From positions 1-64,000 of the forward strand of contig NZ_JACSQY010000007.1 in assembly GCF_014836415.1 (NCBI RefSeq): 64,000 bases of DNA, given 5' to 3'. The stretch comes from Sporosarcina gallistercoris (GTDB taxonomy: Bacteria; Bacillota; Bacilli; Bacillales_A; Planococcaceae). The notes below the pieces were generated by a model. That model was not told where the DNA came from and ran no database searches. It was given only the letters and a program-made list of their open reading frames with translations. Below, piece after piece: positions 62,089 through 64,000 of the stretch (position 1 is the stretch's first letter; every line of letters starts with the position of its first letter). Both the position numbers and the translations under genes were made by a program.

Positions 62089-62613
62089 CTATGCAATTGG
62101 CGTGTAAAGCTTTTCGAATAATGCGTCTTGCTGCTCGATACGCAACATCGATTCCACCATCGGAAAAATAATCGCTTCTTCCTTGATGAAATGCACAGTT
62201 ATCGCCTCATAGGCTTCTCCTGCGTCTTTCGCCACAGCTTTGAAATCATTCAGTGACAAACCATCCAGGCTGCCTCGTGTATGATGAAGGAAGTGTCCGA
62301 TATAGGCATCCAGTTCTTCATGCTCTTCCTCGACTGCCTTCACAGGCCCCTGGTCGCCTCCGATGTATTGGGCAAGCTCGGGAAACAAAATGTCTTCTTC
62401 CTTCTCTGTGTGATTCTTAAACGGCTCGATAAACTCAATAAGTGCTTTTCGCAACGTCATAATCGCTTCACGAGCCTCTTCCAGCGAGTAAATGTTCCGT
62501 TCAAATCCAAGTACAATCGGGTGCCAATTATCCATTAGATACGTCAAGTACTGATGCTCGTTTTCCAACACCTGCAACGCAGGCAAATCGAATTTGAATC
62601 GCTTGGATTCCAT
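62089..62613 (-). CDS. Hemerythrin-like (HHE) di-iron protein
   Basis: A 174-residue four-helix protein with iron ligands spread as in hemerythrin HHE domains: ENEHQYLTYLM, FKNHTEKEEDILFPEL, EEEHEELDAYIGHFLHHT and VHFIKEEAIIFPMVE. It may sense or handle oxygen or NO, or repair iron-sulfur clusters as YtfE/ScdA does (family knowledge). It lies between the NreC-like regulator (30 nt upstream) and the NarK-PAS gene, all on one strand, so a role in the switch to nitrate respiration is likely (inference). Confidence 0.88.
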   Translation of the reverse strand: MESKRFKFDLPALQVLENEHQYLTYLMDNWHPIVLGFERNIYSLEEAREAIMTLRKALIEFIEPFKNHTEKEEDILFPELAQYIGGDQGPVKAVEEEHEELDAYIGHFLHHTRGSLDGLSLNDFKAVAKDAGEAYEAITVHFIKEEAIIFPMVESMLRIEQQDALFEKLYTPIA

Positions 62614-62643
62614 GCCGAAGCCTCCGTTTTCACTAAATCAGTT

Positions 62644-63291
62644 TTAGAAATTCAAGAACTTCTTCTTCAGAGCGTATTCAACGAGTTCCGGTTTACTCTT
62701 CAAGTTCAACTTCTCCATCAACTTCGCTTTATGTGCTTCCACTGTTTTAACGGAGATGTACAGTTTTTCAGCGATTTCTTTGTTGCCATATCCTTTCGCG
62801 ACAAGTGGCAAAACTTCAATCTCACGCTTAGAAAGGATTTTAAATGGATCCGTTTCCACTTCGTCTCCATCTTTTTTCACAAATTCCCGAACGAGCGAAG
62901 TCGCCATAGAAGGTTGGATATACGTGCCACCATCATAAACCGTACGAATTGCTGCAAATAATTCTTCATCAGGAGAATTCTTCAATACGTATCCGGAGGC
63001 GCCGTTCTTCAGTACGTGAAACAAATATTCTTCGTCGTCATACATCGTTAAAATGACGATTTTCGTATCCGGGAAATCTTCGTTGATTTTCCCAGTGGCG
63101 ATCAGACCACTTTCGCCAGGAGGCATGCTCAAGTCCATCAAAAGGACGTCCGGTTTATGTTTAGCAACGAGGTCGTAAGCTTCTAAGCCATCTGCCGCTG
63201 TCGCTACGACTTCCATATCCCGTTGAAAATTCAAAATGTGCATAAAGCCGCTTCTTACGACCGCATGATCATCCGCGATGATTATTTTCAA
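62644..63291 (-). CDS. nreC: NreC/NarL-type response regulator
   Basis: A 215-residue regulator. The receiver domain has [13 protein letters not shown], the phospho-acceptor Asp in [14 protein letters not shown] and Lys in YVLKNS; the LuxR helix-turn-helix is [20 protein letters not shown] then [20 protein letters not shown]. The start is TTG after AAGGAGGAG. It overlaps the kinase gene by 23 nt. With the neighbouring kinase it matches NreBC, which turns on nitrate and nitrite reductase genes without oxygen. Confidence 0.88.
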   Translation of the reverse strand: MKIIIADDHAVVRSGFMHILNFQRDMEVVATAADGLEAYDLVAKHKPDVLLMDLSMPPGESGLIATGKINEDFPDTKIVILTMYDDEEYLFHVLKNGASGYVLKNSPDEELFAAIRTVYDGGTYIQPSMATSLVREFVKKDGDEVETDPFKILSKREIEVLPLVAKGYGNKEIAEKLYISVKTVEAHKAKLMEKLNLKSKPELVEYALKKKFLNF

Positions 63292-64000
63292 TGTCCGTCT
63301 CCTCCTTCTTCAGAGGCACGGTGAGTATAATTGTCGTTCCCTTTCCAATGCCTGTTTGAACCGTTAACGCAGCATCCACCAGCTCCGCACGTTCTTTCAT
63401 CCCGAATAATCCGAGGCCTGTTCCTTTGTACGTTGGTGCATTCAAGTCAAATCCCACTCCATGGTCCCGTACTGTGAGTGTTAAAACATCCGAAGTTAGC
63501 AAAAGTTCGACATCGACCTCATCTACCTCTGCATACTTCAATGCGTTGAATACCGCCTCTTGGCATACCCGATAGACGACAGTTTCAATCTCCCCTTCAA
63601 AACGGCGGGATTGCATGTTGCTCGTGAAATGGACGAGGAGTCCATAATTTTTTTCAGTCCATTTGAAGTGGGTGCGGAATGCAGCTTCCAACCCTAGGTC
63701 ATCCAGCGTTGCGGGTCTCAGCTGAACGGATAGATGACGGATGTCGTCAAGCAGACGCATGAGTGATCCTTCTGTTTGTCTCACCTTTTTCAGCACGTCG
63801 TCTTCCACGTTCATATACTTCAATACGCGCAAATCCACTAAAGAACTCAGCATCTCTTGTGCCACACTGTCATGAAGCTCACGAGAAATCCGCTTACGCT
63901 CATCTTCTTGTGCTTTAATGACTCGTTTGACAAGCGTTTTTTGATGCAACGTTTCGGACGTTTGTAATTGCTCTGTCAAATCACGGAGCATGAATACCCG
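63269..64000 (-). CDS. nreB: NreB-like sensor histidine kinase, C-terminal part (cut by window edge)
   Basis: About 243 residues are visible; the frame has no stop up to the right edge, and the visible start [13 protein letters not shown] looks like the end of a PAS domain, so the true start lies outside. The HisKA_3 region is [20 protein letters not shown] with the phospho-His, and the ATPase domain has [15 protein letters not shown] and [13 protein letters not shown], then [15 protein letters not shown]. NreB proteins carry an oxygen-sensing iron-sulfur cluster with four Cys at the N-terminus, which cannot be seen here. Confidence 0.87.
   Translation of the reverse strand, partial: RVFMLRDLTEQLQTSETLHQKTLVKRVIKAQEDERKRISRELHDSVAQEMLSSLVDLRVLKYMNVEDDVLKKVRQTEGSLMRLLDDIRHLSVQLRPATLDDLGLEAAFRTHFKWTEKNYGLLVHFTSNMQSRRFEGEIETVVYRVCQEAVFNALKYAEVDEVDVELLLTSDVLTLTVRDHGVGFDLNAPTYKGTGLGLFGMKERAELVDAALTVQTGIGKGTTIILTVPLKKEETDIENNHRG

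Noticed and set aside
1..64000. Prophage, insertion sequence, integrative element or defence system
   Set aside because: No transposase, integrase, phage structural, restriction or toxin-antitoxin genes were recognised, and gene content and codon style look uniform over the window.

Overview
The window reads as chromosomal DNA of a low-to-mid-GC Gram-positive bacterium of the order Bacillales, most likely a Planococcaceae member such as a Sporosarcina/Planococcus relative (inference). Reasons: strong GGAGG-type ribosome binding sites with many TTG/GTG starts; a ywdI/ung/ywdK-like cluster and a pdxK gene as in Bacillus; a yojF-bshB2 bacillithiol pair; yhgD-yhgE; YusW, YczE, SE1832-type and AIM24 proteins. 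No phage, transposase, plasmid or CRISPR genes were seen. About 60 protein genes and one tRNA are supported.

Layout. 1-7 kb: DUF423, YwdI-like, a tiny Cys protein, ung, DUF4230 (minus strand), then pdxK, yojF-bshB2 and a YjiH permease behind an ArgR-box match. 7-16 kb: threonine catabolism (SDR-type tdh, kbl) split by two plus-strand genes, a PRK06851-like ATPase, YczE, ybaK, topB. 16-29 kb: FMN reductase, CPA1-RCK antiporter, a PseG/SpsG-like protein, a phospholipase D-type protein, an ECF sigma factor, a CNNM/CBS protein, an M20 dipeptidase behind a structured leader, nitroreductase, amidase, tRNA-Ala, DUF2804 and a YusW lipoprotein. 29-39 kb: a heterodimeric ABC exporter, an EamA permease, a PAS-GGDEF-EAL protein facing a YdaK/YdaM-like exopolysaccharide pair, and an SDR stress dehydrogenase. 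39-54 kb: YhgD/YhgE, an opine-type dehydrogenase, a lysine-degradation operon (ALDH, lysine 6-dehydrogenase, acyl-CoA dehydrogenase), a DHA2 exporter with a divergent TetR, AIM24 and a SEC-C protein. 54-64 kb: a nearly complete molybdenum-cofactor set (moaA, mobA, moaD, moaE, mobB, moeA, moaC, moaB, moeB) next to a NarK-type transporter fused to a PAS domain, a hemerythrin protein and an NreC/NreB-like two-component system, suggesting anaerobic nitrate use.

The most striking feature is not a gene. Five intergenic gaps carry arrays of exactly 20-nt units, about 85 units in all, built from two words: TTATGATCAC and TTATGAGCG. In three arrays (6.6, 19.0 and 48.1 kb) the words alternate strictly; in one (12.2 kb) only TGAGCG is used; in one (52.3 kb) the order has decayed. 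The phase is kept without indels over hundreds of bases while the rest of each unit drifts. Two further gaps (29.4 and 39.4 kb) hold 21-nt arrays with other words (ACGAGCGGGT; TTGGCCGAT). The arrays sit in convergent, divergent and co-directional gaps alike, so they are not simple promoter or terminator parts. The 39.4-kb gap also has a cluster of DnaA boxes.

Limits: functions come from reading the translations and remembered family features, with no database search. Several starts were moved from the longest reading frame to a site with a better ribosome binding site, as noted in each entry.
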